Source of the DNA: an uncultured Bacteroidia bacterium
GTDB taxonomy: Bacteria > Bacteroidota > Bacteroidia > Bacteroidales > UBA932
Reading direction: 5' to 3'
DNA length: 64,000 bases
Assembly (NCBI GenBank): GCA_902785785.1
Contig: CADAAA010000004.1
Coordinates: 62,001-126,000, forward strand
Shown: positions 9,400-17,440 of the stretch, piece after piece
Layout: every line of letters starts with the position of its first letter
How positions within the stretch are numbered: the stretch's first letter is position 1
Position numbers and translations under genes: made by a program
The notes under the pieces: model-generated
The model's database searches: none
The model's input: only the letters and a program-made list of their open reading frames with translations
What the model was told of the DNA's origin: nothing

Positions 9400-10245
9400 A
9401 TGAAGATTCTTGTAACGAACGACGACGGATACAGCGCACGGGGTATCAAGTCCCTTGTCAACATCCTTACAAAATACGGTGAAGTCACTGTCGTGGCGCC
9501 CAAAACGCATCAGTCCGGCACGTCCATGGCCGTCACTCTGGGCTTCCGTCCGATAGCGGTCAGGGACCTCGGAGAGATCGACGGTGCACGCTGGATCTAC
9601 GTCGATGCGACTCCCGCAAGCTGTGTCAAGTTCGCGATCGACAACGTATATACCGACGGCAAGCCCGACCTTGTGGTCAGCGGGATCAACCATGGGGCAA
9701 ACGCCGCCACGGCAGCGTGCTATTCTGGTACGCTCGGTGCGGCGGAGGAGGCGTCCTTGAACGGAATCCCGGCCATAGGCGTGTCGTTGGACAACATCCG
9801 CAAGGACGCCGACTTTTCCGGAGTCGAGGCACTTTTCCCTTCATTGTTTGAAAGGATCATGGCTTCCGGGGCGTTCGGTGTCGGGACATACTTCAATGTC
9901 AATTTTCCCGACCTGCCGGTGGCGGAGATCAAGGGAGTCAGGCTTGCGCACATGGGGCTCGGCCATTGGGAGAAGGAGTTCCAGAAATGGGATACCGATT
10001 ATTTCTCGCGAAGGAAGATCGATCTCGAAGCTTATAACGTGCACTGGGAAGATGTCGTCCCCGGGCAGGAGGAAGAACTCTATTTCATGGTCGGGACCTT
10101 TGTGGACGACGACAGGAATGATACCGGAGCGGATCACCGCCTGGTGAAGGACGGATATGTCGCCGTCACCATCCACAATTTCGACAATACAGACTATGCC
10201 AGGATGGAACGCCTGAAGGCGGACGGTTTCGAGTACGACTATTGA
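9400..10245 (+). CDS. surE: 5'/3'-nucleotidase SurE
   Basis: 281 residues. SurE is a cytoplasmic divalent-metal-dependent phosphatase acting on nucleoside monophosphates, linked to stationary-phase survival. The protein begins MKILVTNDDGYSARGI, with the metal-binding DD pair, then SGTSMAVT and VVSGINHGANAATAACYSGTLGAAEEASLNGIPAIGVS in the conserved core. An upstream TTG codon at 9394 is in frame, but the family start and the leader length favour ATG 9400. One base separates it from lpxB. Confidence 0.96.
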   Translation: MKILVTNDDGYSARGIKSLVNILTKYGEVTVVAPKTHQSGTSMAVTLGFRPIAVRDLGEIDGARWIYVDATPASCVKFAIDNVYTDGKPDLVVSGINHGANAATAACYSGTLGAAEEASLNGIPAIGVSLDNIRKDADFSGVEALFPSLFERIMASGAFGVGTYFNVNFPDLPVAEIKGVRLAHMGLGHWEKEFQKWDTDYFSRRKIDLEAYNVHWEDVVPGQEEELYFMVGTFVDDDRNDTGADHRLVKDGYVAVTIHNFDNTDYARMERLKADGFEYDY

Positions 10246-10246
10246 C

Positions 10247-11362
10247 ATGCGATACTATATCATAGCGGGGGAAGCGTCGGGCGACCTTCATGGGTCCAAC
10301 CTCATGAAGGGGCTTTACGCCGAGGATCCGGAGGCGGTGGTGCGCTTCTGGGGCGGCGACCTGATGCTCGCCGCCGCTTCGGAGGCCGGGACGGGGCGGG
10401 GCGCGCTCGTGCGCCATTACCGCGAGGGCGCGGTAATGGGCATAAGTGACGTGCTCGGCAAGGCCGGCCGCCTGATGCGCAATGTCCGGGCCTGCAAGGC
10501 CGACATTGCCGCCTGGCGGCCGGACGTAGTCATCCTGATCGACTATCCCGGCTTCAATTTCAAGATTGCGGAGTTTGCCCACAAGGCCGGCTTCAAGGTC
10601 TTTTACTACATAGCTCCTAAAACCTGGGCTTCCCGTGAGGGCCGCAACCGTAAGCTCAAGCAATTCGTAGACCGGCTGTTCATAGTCTTTCCTTTCGAAG
10701 TCCCGTATTTCGAACAGCGGGGTATCCCGTTTGTATACAAGGGCAATCCATTGGTGGATGCCGTCGATTCGCATGCCTACAGCCGTCCCGTTGAAGGAAA
10801 CTATGTCGCATTACTGGCTGGTTCACGCAAGGGGGAGATTTCCCGCATGATGCCGGTGTGCATGGAGGCTGCGGACCGCCTTGGGTGCAAGGTGGTGATC
10901 GCCGGCGCCCCGGCGCGCAGCGAAGCTGACTACGCGCAGTTTATCGCCGGCCGGCGGAATGTCGAACTTGTCTTCGGCCGCACGTATGACATACTGAAAT
11001 ACGCAGACGCCGCCATCATCAATTCCGGTACGGCGTCGCTTGAGGCAGCCCTCATCGGTACGCCTCAGGTGGTCTGCTGGAGCGGCTCCCGGCTGACAGT
11101 TTTCGTAGCAAGGCATATATTCAGGGTGGGGGACCACCTTTCATACATAAGTCTCGGCAACCTCATCGTCGGCAGGGAAGCATTCCGGGAGCTGATCCAG
11201 GAGGGCTTTAATGCTGATGCTGTCGTGGCCGAGGTGCGGCGGCTCACAGGCGACGATGCGTACCGCGCGCGCATGATGTCCGATTATGCGGACATTCGCA
11301 GCGCGCTCGGCGGCACCGGCGCATCCCGCGCCGTCGCACGCGAAATGATCAAACTACTGTAA
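10247..11362 (+). CDS. lpxB: Lipid-A-disaccharide synthase LpxB
   Basis: 371 residues. LpxB is a GT19 glycosyltransferase joining UDP-2,3-diacylglucosamine and lipid X into the tetraacyl disaccharide of lipid A, peripherally on the inner membrane. Seen: start MRYYIIAGEASGDLHGSNLM, VILIDYPGFNFKIA, YYIAPKTWASREGR, LLAGSRKGEI, and the C-terminal nucleotide-sugar region INSGTASLEAALIGTPQVV. The length is normal. It follows surE by one base and precedes the amidohydrolase by two, so it is in the middle of an apparent operon. The surE-lpxB pair is common in Bacteroidetes. Confidence 0.97.
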   Translation: MRYYIIAGEASGDLHGSNLMKGLYAEDPEAVVRFWGGDLMLAAASEAGTGRGALVRHYREGAVMGISDVLGKAGRLMRNVRACKADIAAWRPDVVILIDYPGFNFKIAEFAHKAGFKVFYYIAPKTWASREGRNRKLKQFVDRLFIVFPFEVPYFEQRGIPFVYKGNPLVDAVDSHAYSRPVEGNYVALLAGSRKGEISRMMPVCMEAADRLGCKVVIAGAPARSEADYAQFIAGRRNVELVFGRTYDILKYADAAIINSGTASLEAALIGTPQVVCWSGSRLTVFVARHIFRVGDHLSYISLGNLIVGREAFRELIQEGFNADAVVAEVRRLTGDDAYRARMMSDYADIRSALGGTGASRAVAREMIKLL

Positions 11363-11364
11363 CC

Positions 11365-12291
11365 ATGGACTGCAAGGATTTGGACTTCAATGTCATAGAC
11401 GCACACAGCCACCTCTGGCTGCGTCAGGATACCGTCGTGGACGGCAAACCGATCAGGACCCTCCGTAACGGAAGGTCGGTTTTCTTCGGGGAGGAGGTAC
11501 AGATGATACCTCCCTTCATGATTGACGGACGCAACAGTGCAGATGTGTTCCTGTCCAACATGGACTACGCACGCGTCTCAGCCGCCGTTGTCGTCCAGGA
11601 GTTCATAGACGGCCTCCAGAACGATTATCTCGCAGAGGTGAAACGCGGGTGGCCGGACCGCTTCAAGGTCTGCGCCATGTGCGATTTCCGGCAGCCGGGC
11701 TTCCTGGCCGATGCCGGCTGCCTGATCGACTGCGGTGCCTTTGACGGCGTCGCTATCCCCGGCCACCGGCTCGCCCGGCCGCTGAACGATCCGGAGATGA
11801 TGGCGATGTACGCTAAGCTGGAGCGCAACGGGATGTTCCTGTCGCTATGCCTACACGAAGACAACCATCAGCTTGCGGAAGTGGAGGATATCGTGAAGTC
11901 TTTCCCTGACATGAAGATCGCCATCGGCCATTTCGGAATGGTCACGACTCCCGGATGGATGGAGCAGGTCAGGCTTGCGCGTCATCCGAACGTATACGTG
12001 GAGTCGGGCGGTATCACCTGGCTGTTCAACAGCGAGTTCTATCCTTTCAAGGGAGCGGTCGAAGCCATCCGCCAGGCTGCTGACGAGGTCGGCATCGGCA
12101 AGCTGATGTGGGGTTCGGACTATCCCCGTACCATCACCGCCATCACCTACCGCATGTCCTTCGACTTCGTCCTGAAGTCAGACCTCCTCACTTACGATGA
12201 GAAGCGTCTTTTCCTCGGTGAGAACGCCCGCCGTTTCTACGGCTTTGAAAACCTCGTCCTTCCTCCGTACGTCAAGAACATGTCCGAGTAA
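11365..12291 (+). CDS. Amidohydrolase family protein (Amidohydro_2)
   Basis: 308 residues with a metal-dependent TIM-barrel hydrolase pattern: an early HxH in VIDAHSHLW, IAIGHFGM with a metal-type histidine in the middle, and a late aspartate in MWGSDYPRTI. No signal peptide, so cytoplasmic. Relatives include lactonases of deoxysugar catabolism (fuconolactone/rhamnonolactone type) and dicarboxylate lactonases, but the sequence does not select a substrate. It sits two bases after lpxB and eleven before a GH2 gene. The GH2 neighbour suggests sugar metabolism rather than lipid A. Confidence 0.8.
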   Translation: MDCKDLDFNVIDAHSHLWLRQDTVVDGKPIRTLRNGRSVFFGEEVQMIPPFMIDGRNSADVFLSNMDYARVSAAVVVQEFIDGLQNDYLAEVKRGWPDRFKVCAMCDFRQPGFLADAGCLIDCGAFDGVAIPGHRLARPLNDPEMMAMYAKLERNGMFLSLCLHEDNHQLAEVEDIVKSFPDMKIAIGHFGMVTTPGWMEQVRLARHPNVYVESGGITWLFNSEFYPFKGAVEAIRQAADEVGIGKLMWGSDYPRTITAITYRMSFDFVLKSDLLTYDEKRLFLGENARRFYGFENLVLPPYVKNMSE

Positions 12292-12302
12292 CTACCGTAC
12301 TC

Positions 12303-14324
12303 ATGAAAACACTGAAACTCGCCGCTGCCGCTGCCGCCATGCTGGTAGCAGCCATTTCCTCCAATGCCAGGGAGGTCATCAGTATCAACCGGGGATGGTC
12401 TTTCTCCAAGAATATTTCTACTGGCGGAGCTGTCGACCAGTTTGCCCGCTATGCGGGCAGGGGAGAGAAGGTGGACCTTCCCCATACCTGGAACCAGTCG
12501 GATTTCATGAGCCCGGAGGGCTATTATCGCGGATACGGCTCGTATTCACGCAAACTGGCAATCCCCGCTTCGTATGCCGGCAAACGGCTGTTCCTCAAGT
12601 TCGAAGGGGCAGGTACAGAGGCGACTGTGTTCGTCAACGGACAGGGTGTCGGAAACCATAAGGGCGCATACAATACCTTCGTATTCGAGATTACTCCTTA
12701 TGTCCATCCCGGGGATACCTGTGCCCTTGCGGTGGTGTGCAACAACTCCCAGAGACTTGACATCGCGCCTCAGGGAGGTGATTTCAACCAGTATGGCGGA
12801 CTGTACCGCGACGCCTGGCTTGTCGTCACCGAGCAGGCGTGTATTACCCCGCTTTATTACGGCTCGACCGGCGTGCTTATCAGCCAGCCCCGCGTGGATG
12901 AACGGCTGGCATCGATCCGCGCCGATATCCATCTGTCCAGCCTGTCGGGCTACAGCGGTTGCGAGATCGATTTCTCGGTCCTTGATGCTGCTGGGAACAA
13001 GGTGGTGGACAGACCCGGCATTCTCGTGCATGGCGATCGTGTCACTGTCTCGGCTGATATTGAGAATCCCCATCTCTGGAACGGCAGGCAGGACCCCTAC
13101 CTGTACAAGACAGTCACCGTCCTGAAAAGGGACGGCAAGGAAATCGACCGTGTGGAGGAGAACATCGGTCTGCGCTACTTCAGTGTCGATCCGGACAAGG
13201 GCTTCTTCCTTAACGGAAAGCACATGAAGCTCCACGGCGTGTGCCGCCACCAGGACTGGGCGGACATCGCCGTCGCCCTGAAGGAGGAGAACCATCTCGC
13301 TGACTTCGACTTCTTTGACGAAATGGGCGTCGATGCCCTGAGGCTCGCGCATTATCCGCAGGCGAAGCGTATGTTCCAGGAGGCGGACCGCCGCGGATAT
13401 GTTGTCTGGGAGGAGATTCCTTTCGTCGGCGGCTATGTCAATGACGAAGGTTTCCATGAGAACCTTAGGCAGCAGCTCCGTGAGATGATCATCCAGAATT
13501 ACAACCATCCTTCCATCTGCTTCTGGGGCATTTTCAACGAGATCCACGGCAGTTTCGACGCCATCGTGGACGAGCTCAACGCCATCGCGCATGAGATCGA
13601 CCCCTTCCGTCTGACCGTCTCCGCCACCGACCAGGAAGGCAGCTACAACCTCATCACCGACGGAATCGGCTGGAACAAGTATTATGGCTGGTATACCGAT
13701 TCCGTGGCGGATTTCGGGCCGTTCATGGATGACTGGCACGCGCGCCATCCGCAGACGCTGCTCGCGATCAGCGAGTACGGCGGCGGTGCCAGCGTGCAGC
13801 ACCATGTGGCCAAGTATGACCACGATGAGAAGGCGGCCGGATTCGCCGATCCATTCCATCCGGAGGAGCGTCAGGTGTGGATACACCGCAATGACTGGAA
13901 GGCGATCGCCGAGAGGGACTATGTCTGGGGTTCGTTTGTATGGAACATGTTCGACTTCGCTTCATCCATACGTCGCGAGGGCGATACCCGCGGACAGAAC
14001 GACAAGGGCTTGGTAACCCGCGACCGGAAGGAACGCAAGGATGCATTCTATTTCTACAAGGCCAACTGGAACAAGGCGGTGAACACCGTACACCTTTGCT
14101 CCAAACGTTATGTAGAGCGTGAGGGGCCTCTGACAGATGTCATCGTCTTCACAACCGCGCCCTCCGCCAAACTGTACGTCAACGGAAAGCTTGTCGGTTT
14201 GCAGAAAACCGATGCTTATTCGACGGTCATCTGGAAAGACGTCGCGCTGGCGGATGGCGCCAATGAAGTGGTGGTGAAGACCGCCCACGGCGACGATTCC
14301 GCCGTCTGGACAGTCAGCAGATAG
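12303..14324 (+). CDS. Glycoside hydrolase family 2 (beta-galactosidase-like), secreted
   Basis: 673 residues. Signal peptide (residues 1-22), then the sugar-binding domain (NRGWSFSKN, VDLPHTWNQ, YSRKLAIP, FLKFEGAGTEATVFVNGQGVGNHKGAY in pieces), an immunoglobulin-like domain, and the TIM barrel. Catalytic residues can be placed: acid/base in FNEIHG (Glu413) and nucleophile in AISEYGGG (Glu491). The tail has a short beta-sandwich (residues about 600-673). It is shorter than many Bacteroidetes GH2 proteins, lacking extra C-terminal domains. Beta-galactosidase or beta-glucuronidase activity is possible. Convergent with the GH25 gene with one base between. Confidence 0.88.
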   Translation: MKTLKLAAAAAAMLVAAISSNAREVISINRGWSFSKNISTGGAVDQFARYAGRGEKVDLPHTWNQSDFMSPEGYYRGYGSYSRKLAIPASYAGKRLFLKFEGAGTEATVFVNGQGVGNHKGAYNTFVFEITPYVHPGDTCALAVVCNNSQRLDIAPQGGDFNQYGGLYRDAWLVVTEQACITPLYYGSTGVLISQPRVDERLASIRADIHLSSLSGYSGCEIDFSVLDAAGNKVVDRPGILVHGDRVTVSADIENPHLWNGRQDPYLYKTVTVLKRDGKEIDRVEENIGLRYFSVDPDKGFFLNGKHMKLHGVCRHQDWADIAVALKEENHLADFDFFDEMGVDALRLAHYPQAKRMFQEADRRGYVVWEEIPFVGGYVNDEGFHENLRQQLREMIIQNYNHPSICFWGIFNEIHGSFDAIVDELNAIAHEIDPFRLTVSATDQEGSYNLITDGIGWNKYYGWYTDSVADFGPFMDDWHARHPQTLLAISEYGGGASVQHHVAKYDHDEKAAGFADPFHPEERQVWIHRNDWKAIAERDYVWGSFVWNMFDFASSIRREGDTRGQNDKGLVTRDRKERKDAFYFYKANWNKAVNTVHLCSKRYVEREGPLTDVIVFTTAPSAKLYVNGKLVGLQKTDAYSTVIWKDVALADGANEVVVKTAHGDDSAVWTVSR

Positions 14325-14325
14325 G

Positions 14326-15198
14326 CTATTTCCTGATACTCATATCCACCGGTTCGGGCATGCCGTAAACCCATGCCCGGTCTGTGAACTGCCAGTATGT
14401 CCACCCCATGAAATATGGGAGAGGAGTATCGTAATGGGCTATCCAGATAGGATAATTCTTTTTGATCTCGTCGCTTAAGATGTCGCGGGCAAAGGAGTCG
14501 GAGGTATAGACTATGGGTTTGCGCCCGTAATGGTTTCCAACTTCTTTGAGCCATTGCAAAGCCCTTTCATTCAACAGCTTGTCGGTACATCCACGGTGTA
14601 TGGTCTCGATGTCGAGCACGGGCGGGAGGTCGCTGTGCCTGAGCAGACCGACCGTTTCGATGAAATGCCTTGCCTGGATCGCTCCGTCCCGAGAAGAGCG
14701 GAAGAAATGATAGGCTCCGCGCTGGATGTCACGTTTCCCGGCTTCCGTCCAGTTGGCCTTGAAATGCGGGTCGCGCATCGAGACTCCTTCGGTGGCCTTG
14801 ATGAATACGAACTTTACGGGGTAAACTTTCCGGGCCTGCTCAATGTTACGGACTGTCCTTCCGGACCGGTCGACCATGACGCGTAACGAATCCCAGAGAA
14901 TCGGGCCGGCATTGTTGTGGGATATGTCGATTCCGAGCGCCTGGAAGGGCACGGCCGGCAGGGGCGCGCCGCCCTCGCCGGAGCGGCGGGCGTGCCGCAG
15001 CAGCGGCAGCCCCACCGCGATCGCGACGAGCAGCACAGCTGCTGCCACCGCCGCTGCCGGCGGCACCTTCAGCTTGCGCTTCCGGCGCCTGCGCTTGCGC
15101 GGCGTCGTTTTCGCCGCCCCTCGCTGTGCAGGTTTCCCCTGCGTCTTTGCCCGCGGCGCTGTCGCCGGCCGCTGTCCTGTTGTCCTTTTCTGTTCCAT
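14326..15198 (-). CDS. GH25 family muramidase (lysozyme), membrane-anchored
   Basis: 290 residues. A strongly basic cytoplasmic N-terminus (residues about 1-42, with a TPRKRRRRKRK stretch) precedes one membrane helix (about 47-66) and then a GH25 domain. Motifs: ALGIDISHNNAG, VFIKATEGVS, RGAYHFFRSS, PPVLDIET with the catalytic Asp/Glu, IVYTSDSF, WIAHYD and YWQFTDRA. GH25 enzymes hydrolyse the beta-1,4 bond between N-acetylmuramic acid and N-acetylglucosamine. Topology suggests the enzyme faces the periplasm as a type II membrane protein. Confidence 0.9.
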   Translation of the reverse strand: MEQKRTTGQRPATAPRAKTQGKPAQRGAAKTTPRKRRRRKRKLKVPPAAAVAAAVLLVAIAVGLPLLRHARRSGEGGAPLPAVPFQALGIDISHNNAGPILWDSLRVMVDRSGRTVRNIEQARKVYPVKFVFIKATEGVSMRDPHFKANWTEAGKRDIQRGAYHFFRSSRDGAIQARHFIETVGLLRHSDLPPVLDIETIHRGCTDKLLNERALQWLKEVGNHYGRKPIVYTSDSFARDILSDEIKKNYPIWIAHYDTPLPYFMGWTYWQFTDRAWVYGMPEPVDMSIRK

Positions 15199-15209
15199 CT
15201 ACGATACTG

Positions 15210-15217
15210 CAAATATA
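15210..15217 (-). promoter_or_regulatory. Putative -7 box for the GH25 gene (TATATTTG on the minus strand)
   Basis: CAAATATA on the plus strand, only 11 bases before the GH25 ATG, implying a very short leader. Confidence 0.45.
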
Positions 15218-15297
15218 CGTAACCCTAAGGTTTTCCCGCACATCATTTCACTGGGAATTTCTTTCAAGCGCATTATCGGCCTCTCAGTGCGGAAAAT

Positions 15298-15338
15298 GCG
15301 GCAGATGCCACATTATAATGTCGCATCTGCCGCGTTTT
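15298..15338 (+). terminator. Strong terminator-like palindrome without an obvious gene to end
   Basis: Perfect 11-bp stem GCGGCAGATGC (15298-15308) / GCATCTGCCGC (15323-15333). The loop region itself contains the palindrome ACATTATAATGT. It is followed by GTTTTTG on the plus strand. Both flanking genes point away from it, so it may end an unseen short transcript, be left over from the lost receptor gene, or be a repeated element. Confidence 0.5.
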
Positions 15339-15370
15339 TGCCTCTAAAATGCCGTTTTCGCTCCTCATCG

Positions 15371-15467
15371 TTATTCAAATGGGATATAAAGGGACAGGCT
15401 GAAGTATGTCGGGATCCACAACCCGGGGAGGAATGTCACGGTGAAACTGGAGATACCGTTGTTTTAG
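15371..15467 (+). pseudogene. Relic of the C-terminus of a TonB-dependent receptor/outer-membrane barrel
   Basis: Translation of 15371-15394 gives LFKWDIKGQ. After allowing one extra base near 15395, the next frame continues LKYVGIHNPGRNVTVKLEIP then LF and a stop at 15465-15467. The NPGRN-x-x-x-KL pattern ending in Phe resembles the last strand of Bacteroidetes TonB receptors. Nothing upstream is recognisable, so this is a short decayed remnant. The assignment rests on about 30 residues. Confidence 0.5.
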
Positions 15468-15502
15468 TCCTTGCTGTATATGACAAGTTCAATAAAAATG
15501 AT

Positions 15503-15510
15503 TAAATTTG
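15503..15510 (+). promoter_or_regulatory. -7 box TAAATTTG before the C1 peptidase gene
   Basis: Matches TAnnTTTG, 32 bases before the ATG at 15543. Confidence 0.4.
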
Positions 15511-15542
15511 TTGAGTTGACAATAACAATAACAGATATCACT

Positions 15543-16736
15543 ATGAAGAAAACCATCCTTGCCGCCATGGCGCTCCTTTCCGGCGCATTCGTGGCATCCG
15601 CGCAGCAGCCTGCGCAGGCTGCACCCGAGCTTCAGTTCACTACAGTGAAGGAGCTCCCCATCACTTCTGTTAAGAACCAGGCCAGCAGCGGTACCTGCTG
15701 GGCCTTCTCGACCATCAGTTTCCTGGAGTCGGAGGCCATCCGCATCAACAATATCAAGGACCCCGCCAAGTATCCTGACTTCTCGGTCTTCTTCGTGGTC
15801 AGCCATTCCTATGCTGACAGGGCTGACAAGTATGTCCGCCTCGACGGCAACCTCACCTTCGGCGCAGGCTCAGAGGCTGACGATGTCCTGCATGTCGTCC
15901 GCGACTACGGTCTGGTCCCGCTCAAGGAGATGACCGGCATGAACTACGGTACCGCCCTTCCGGCCCAGTCCGAGCTTGACGCCGTGCTCAAGGCCTATGT
16001 CCAGGCTGTCGCCAAGGTTCCCAACAGGACCCTTACTACCGCGTGGAAGAACGGTTTCCAGGGCATCCTCGACGCCTATCTCGGAACTTATCCCGAGACC
16101 TTCACCGTGGACGGAAAGCAGTACACTCCCGCTTCCTACCGCGATGCCATGAAGATCAATCCCGATGACTATGTGACCCTCACTTCGTTCACCCATCATC
16201 CGTTCTACACCAAGTTCGCCATCGAGGTCTGTGACAACTGGCGTTGGGACGAAGCATACAATGTTCCGATCGAGGAGTTCATGCAGGTGCTTGACTATGC
16301 TATCGACCACGGTTATACCGCCGCCTGGGGCACCGATGTCAGCGAGGCCGGCTTCAACCGCCAGGGCCTCGGCCTTCTGCTTGAGACTGCCGCCAATCCC
16401 GCACCCGGCTCTGACCAGGAGCGCTGGGTAGGCCGCGCGACTTCATCTCAGCCCGTTCCGGACAACCTCAAGGAGATCAATCCCACCCAGGAGTACCGTC
16501 AGATCGAGTTCGACAAGAAGAGCACGACTGACGACCACGGAATGCATATCTACGGTACCGCCAAGGACCAGTACGGCCGCAAGTTCTACCTCGTGAAGAA
16601 CTCATGGGGCGAGACCGGCGCTTACAAGGGCATCTGGTACGCTTCCGAGGCATTCGTGGCCGGCAAGAGCATCGACCTCGTCGTCCACAAGGATGCTGTC
16701 CCTGCCGCCATCAAGGCTAAACTCGGCATCAAGTAA
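15543..16736 (+). CDS. C1B family cysteine peptidase (bleomycin hydrolase/aminopeptidase C-like), exported
   Basis: 397 residues. A signal peptide (MKKTILAAMALLSGAFVASA) precedes a papain-like fold of the bleomycin hydrolase type. The active-site Cys is in NQASSGTCWAFSTISFLES, the His in DDHGMHIYGTA, and the Asn in YLVKNSWGETG. Classical members are cytoplasmic aminopeptidases, whereas this one carries an export signal, as is common in Bacteroidetes homologues. An in-frame extension back to 15471 is disregarded because the signal peptide begins at 15543. The stop overlaps the pssA start (TAATG), so the two are probably co-translated. Confidence 0.9.
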   Translation: MKKTILAAMALLSGAFVASAQQPAQAAPELQFTTVKELPITSVKNQASSGTCWAFSTISFLESEAIRINNIKDPAKYPDFSVFFVVSHSYADRADKYVRLDGNLTFGAGSEADDVLHVVRDYGLVPLKEMTGMNYGTALPAQSELDAVLKAYVQAVAKVPNRTLTTAWKNGFQGILDAYLGTYPETFTVDGKQYTPASYRDAMKINPDDYVTLTSFTHHPFYTKFAIEVCDNWRWDEAYNVPIEEFMQVLDYAIDHGYTAAWGTDVSEAGFNRQGLGLLLETAANPAPGSDQERWVGRATSSQPVPDNLKEINPTQEYRQIEFDKKSTTDDHGMHIYGTAKDQYGRKFYLVKNSWGETGAYKGIWYASEAFVAGKSIDLVVHKDAVPAAIKAKLGIK

Positions 16737-17440
16737 TGGGTCTGCGAAAGGCTATACCCAATACCATCACCTCCTTGAACCTCGTCTGCGGGGTCTTGGG
16801 GGTGATGTTCACTTTCAACGGCCGTCCCGATATCGCTTTCTGCATGATGCTGGCGGCGGCCGTCTTCGATTTCCTGGACGGCTTGGCCGCACGTGCGCTC
16901 GATGCTTATTCAGACATAGGCAAGGAACTGGATTCACTGTGTGATGTAGTAAGTTTCGGAGTGCTGCCGGCACTCATGCTATACAGGACCATGGTGGACC
17001 TCTCCGGAGCCGGAGTATTCTGCTGCCTGCCTCTGGTGCTGGCTGTTTTCTCTGCTCTCAGGCTCGCCAAGTTCAATGTCGACGAGCGCCAGCACGGCAG
17101 CTTCCTGGGCCTGCCCACACCGGCCGCAGCGATGATATGCGGTGCCCTGTGCTGCTATGTGTTCATGGAGCCGTCCTCGGCGCCTGCCCGCTGGTGCGCT
17201 GCGGCCTGGGTGCTCCCGCTCCTGGCAGTAGTCCTTTCGGTACTGCTCATCAGCGAGATCCCGATGTTTGCGATGAAATTCGGAAAGGGGATCGAGACGG
17301 ACAGGCGCACACGCGTGAAGCGCATCGCTTTCCTGGTCATCGCCGTGATCGGTGCGGTCGTGACCATAGCCCTGGCGCAGCACTGGTCACTCGCCGTGCT
17401 GCTGGCTTTCCTGGGTTATATCCTTGTAAATCTTATCTGA
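16736..17440 (+). CDS. pssA: CDP-diacylglycerol-serine O-phosphatidyltransferase
   Basis: 234 residues, integral inner-membrane protein. It makes phosphatidylserine, the precursor of phosphatidylethanolamine. The CDP-alcohol phosphotransferase motif D-x2-D-G-x2-A-R-x8-G-x3-D-x3-D is complete (DFLDGLAARALDAYSDIG then KELDSLCD). Several hydrophobic helices follow. The start overlaps the peptidase stop. The last 8 bases overlap the 3' end of the convergent antiporter gene. Confidence 0.94.
   Translation: MGLRKAIPNTITSLNLVCGVLGVMFTFNGRPDIAFCMMLAAAVFDFLDGLAARALDAYSDIGKELDSLCDVVSFGVLPALMLYRTMVDLSGAGVFCCLPLVLAVFSALRLAKFNVDERQHGSFLGLPTPAAAMICGALCCYVFMEPSSAPARWCAAAWVLPLLAVVLSVLLISEIPMFAMKFGKGIETDRRTRVKRIAFLVIAVIGAVVTIALAQHWSLAVLLAFLGYILVNLI

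Larger units (their letters stand above)
15199..15542. other. 344-base intergenic region
   Basis: It holds the GH25 promoter box (15210-15217), a strong palindrome (15298-15338), a relic of an outer-membrane receptor gene (15371-15467), and a -7 box for the peptidase (15503-15510). No intact gene is seen. Confidence 0.7.
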
